Positions 62,576 through 64,000 of a stretch of 64,000 bases of DNA are shown one piece after another (the first letter of the stretch is position 1; the number at the start of each line of letters is the position of its first letter). A program made the translations under genes and the position numbers. The DNA comes from Paenibacillus xylanexedens (GTDB lineage: Bacteria; Bacillota; Bacilli; Paenibacillales; Paenibacillaceae), in NCBI RefSeq assembly GCF_007676705.1, contig NZ_VEBF01000002.1:1054001-1118000 (forward strand), in the 5' to 3' direction. Below the pieces are notes generated by a model. It saw only the letters and a program-made list of their open reading frames with translations, was not told the origin of the DNA and made no database searches.

Positions 62576-63283
62576 TCAGATACCAGGGAAGTTTTCATAG
62601 AATTGTAACCTCTTGTCGAATCCATACCGTATTAGCAATTCCATTTTTTCACTGTTTTCTGAGAAAGCGTGAAATATAATATCTATCTCTTCATTAGTTG
62701 TGTCTACATCTAATAATTTAGCAAGCAGATCTTTTTGTTCGTCGTTTTCCATATCTAAATCAGAAATATACCGTAAAATAAAGAAAAACGGTTCATAAAT
62801 TGTTCTAAAATAATAATCAACTTCGGGCTTATACCTCACGCCACTTTGACTTTCAACCAATAAATCCGATAATGCATCTAGCCCTTGCTTTCCATCATTA
62901 ATAAAAGTATCAATTCTTTTATTCTTTATTTTTATCAATTCATTTACTGTTGTAATGGCTGTTTGTAGATTCATTAAACCTTGTTGCTTTTCAAGTTGGT
63001 CTGCAGATCTTGCAGTCTCTTCTCTCTGCAACTTCAATTCCTCGGTCTGCATCTTAATAGCTTCGCGTTGCAAAGATAACTCTTGACGTTGAACTGTTAT
63101 GGTATAAATAAGGCCAGCAAAAGCAAGGCCCGAAAATAATGAATTGACTGCTCCGAACATATCCCCGAATGTACCAGCTTCGAGAGATGTCTTATCATAC
63201 CATTGTGGAATGAAGTACCAGGAAGCCCCCCACAATATAATGATCGCTGCAACTACACATCCAAAGATAACATGTCTATTCAT
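62576..63283 (-). CDS. putAbiC-like phage-resistance membrane protein
   Basis: A 235-residue protein with two N-terminal helices (VIFGCVVAAIIILWGASWYF and AVNSLFSGLAFAGLIYTITV), the family landmark FGDMFGAVNSLFSGLAFAGL, and then a coiled coil (QRQELSLQREAIKMQTEELK). A globular C-terminal half follows (EPFFFILRYISDLDMENDEQ). This is the layout of the putative phage abortive infection family (putAbiC). AGGAG lies upstream. Placed between terminase (presumed) and portal, it looks like a moron protecting the lysogen. Confidence 0.78.
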   Translation of the reverse strand: MNRHVIFGCVVAAIIILWGASWYFIPQWYDKTSLEAGTFGDMFGAVNSLFSGLAFAGLIYTITVQRQELSLQREAIKMQTEELKLQREETARSADQLEKQQGLMNLQTAITTVNELIKIKNKRIDTFINDGKQGLDALSDLLVESQSGVRYKPEVDYYFRTIYEPFFFILRYISDLDMENDEQKDLLAKLLDVDTTNEEIDIIFHAFSENSEKMELLIRYGFDKRLQFYENFPGI

Positions 63284-63384
63284 CTGTCCACTCCTCGTCT
63301 ATTTCTGATACAACATCTTCCAGTATCAGACGATAAGTGAGGTTGGTCAAGAGCTATAGTTCAGACTCGTCAATAAATAATTGC

Positions 63385-63417
63385 AAAAAAAAAAAAGCCA
63401 CCTCGTTAGCGAGATGA
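63385..63417 (-). terminator. Terminator with a long T run
   Basis: On the minus strand catctcg pairs with cgaggtg, loop CTAA, followed by gc and twelve Ts. Confidence 0.8.
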
Positions 63418-63516
63418 CCTAATGCTTTTGAATGCTGTCCCTAGGTTTAAGCTATAACCAAGCAACCATTCTCTCCCGCAAGCCACCAGGGACAGCGTTA
63501 ATACGATATATCTCAT
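63406..63516 (-). CDS. Possible small exported peptide (36 aa)
   Basis: AAAGGA lies nine bases before the ATG at 63516. The product (MRYIVLTLSLVACGREWLLG) has a short hydrophobic head with a lipobox-like LSLVAC. Its stop codon lies in the loop of the terminator, which makes a real gene plausible. No family; low certainty. Confidence 0.35.
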   Translation of the reverse strand: MRYIVLTLSLVACGREWLLGYSLNLGTAFKSIRSSR

Positions 63517-63629
63517 CAGCAACATTCCTTTCACTTTCAGGGAATTGAACCAGTCACACATTGCAGCACCTATTAAACCTGAAATCAAGCTCGCAAGGTA
63601 CCAGTTTGATGTGAGATGAGTTAGAAGTA

Positions 63630-63675
63630 CGGAGAGGTAAGGAATCGAACCTACGCTGGTGGCATACGCCTTTAG
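63630..63675 (-). other. tRNA-Ser-like 3' remnant
   Basis: The minus strand has a variable-arm-like hairpin (ggcgtatgcc), a T arm with GTAGGTTCGATTCC and an acceptor strand CCTCTCC followed by G, as in tRNA-Ser. The T stem is imperfect (CCTTAC instead of CCTAC) and no GGAGAGG 5' half is found nearby. It may mark an old insertion boundary within the phage. Confidence 0.35.
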
Positions 63676-63855
63676 ACACTTATATTAACACATACTCACT
63701 TATAGTTTCCAATAGCGAACGCATGGATGACCATCATATTCGTGCGTAGGCTCACTCAGCACCTGTTCTCCGCTCTTCAATGGACTGATCCCTGCAAACG
63801 GACGTTCTCATGTTAAGAAGCTCAGAACGGCTCATATTCTGTCATATGAGAGCAA

Positions 63856-63879
63856 AAGAAAAAGCACCCGAAGGTGCTC
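63856..63879 (-). terminator. Terminator of the partial gene at the right edge
   Basis: On the minus strand agcacc pairs with ggtgct, loop TTCG, followed by ttttctttt. Its first arm overlaps the stop codon of that gene. Confidence 0.75.
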
Positions 63880-64000
63880 ATTCGAATTCAATCGCTGGTT
63901 TTATATTCAACTTCCGCATTTTAACTTTTTCGCGATCGACTTCTACAGCATATATTTCTGCTGCTAAATCCTCTTCGAAAGGTATATGGACCACTAATTC
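63878..64000 (-). CDS. 3' end of a gene cut by the window edge
   Basis: The last 40 codons of a minus-strand gene are visible, reading VHIPFEEDLAAEIYAVEVDR and ending KLNIKPAIEFE. The sequence is too short to name. Its place upstream of portal would suit the large terminase or another accessory gene. It is followed by its own terminator. Confidence 0.6.
   Translation of the reverse strand, partial: ELVVHIPFEEDLAAEIYAVEVDREKVKMRKLNIKPAIEFE

Noticed and set aside
1..64000. CRISPR array or restriction-modification system
   Set aside because: No regularly spaced repeats of 25-40 bases and no restriction enzyme, Cas or DNA methylase motifs were seen; the one methyltransferase is of the small-molecule type.

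Overview
The window reads as a Paenibacillus-type, low-to-intermediate G+C, spore-forming Firmicute. Supporting signs are strong AGGAGG ribosome binding sites, frequent TTG starts, Bacillus-type LexA boxes, a YjcZ-like sporulation peptide, DUF3892/DUF3889/DUF3221/DUF6809 proteins, and dispersed hairpin repeats of a kind I associate with Paenibacillus (genus assignment is inference).

Region 1 (1-2,900) is a worn mobile segment: the 3' part of a frameshifted IS1182-family transposase, a large serine recombinase broken in a G7 tract, and an isolated tRNA-Val(GAC) with no encoded CCA.

Region 2 (2,900-24,570) is ordinary chromosome. It holds a small lipoprotein, a GNAT acetyltransferase, a DUF3892 protein, a LexA-box operon of two small proteins, a manganese catalase, a DUF6809 protein, a ribbon-helix-helix regulator behind a 40-bp perfect palindrome, a DUF3626 protein and a DUF3221 lipoprotein broken at a 5-bp repeat. 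These are followed by a Fur-box operon (two FecCD iron-siderophore permeases, then an ABC exporter), a glycerophosphodiester phosphodiesterase, a YjcZ-like peptide, a LOG-family enzyme, uracil-DNA glycosylase, a PatB/MalY-type C-S lyase with a divergent XRE regulator, and a PreP-like M16C metalloprotease.

Region 3 (about 24,600 to beyond 64,000) is an integrated prophage. Its left edge is the 3' half of a tRNA-Leu(TAA) still followed by the host tRNA terminator, as expected for an att site; the complete tRNA should lie past the right edge. The left part (24.7-33.8 kb) is accessory cargo: small XRE protein, a second LexA-box operon (winged-helix protein plus YolD-like protein), a methyltransferase, two NUDIX hydrolases and a small membrane protein bounded by short CTAACGGG hairpins, an ATP-dependent DNA ligase, a SRAP protein, an Ltp-type superinfection-exclusion protein, and a three-gene operon with a DUF6941-like protein and two membrane proteins.

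The rest is a siphovirus late operon read leftward: portal, prohead protease/scaffold, decoration protein, gpE-like capsid, connector and tail-completion proteins, tail tube, tail chaperones with a probable +1 frameshift, a 2,300-residue tape measure with two peptidoglycan-hydrolase domains, Dit, fibre proteins, XkdX, a Dit-C-like protein, Tal, membrane-anchored morons, an IS66 remnant, a small protein, holin and amidase. A putAbiC-like membrane protein lies upstream of portal. Terminase, integrase and the lysogeny switch are not in the window.
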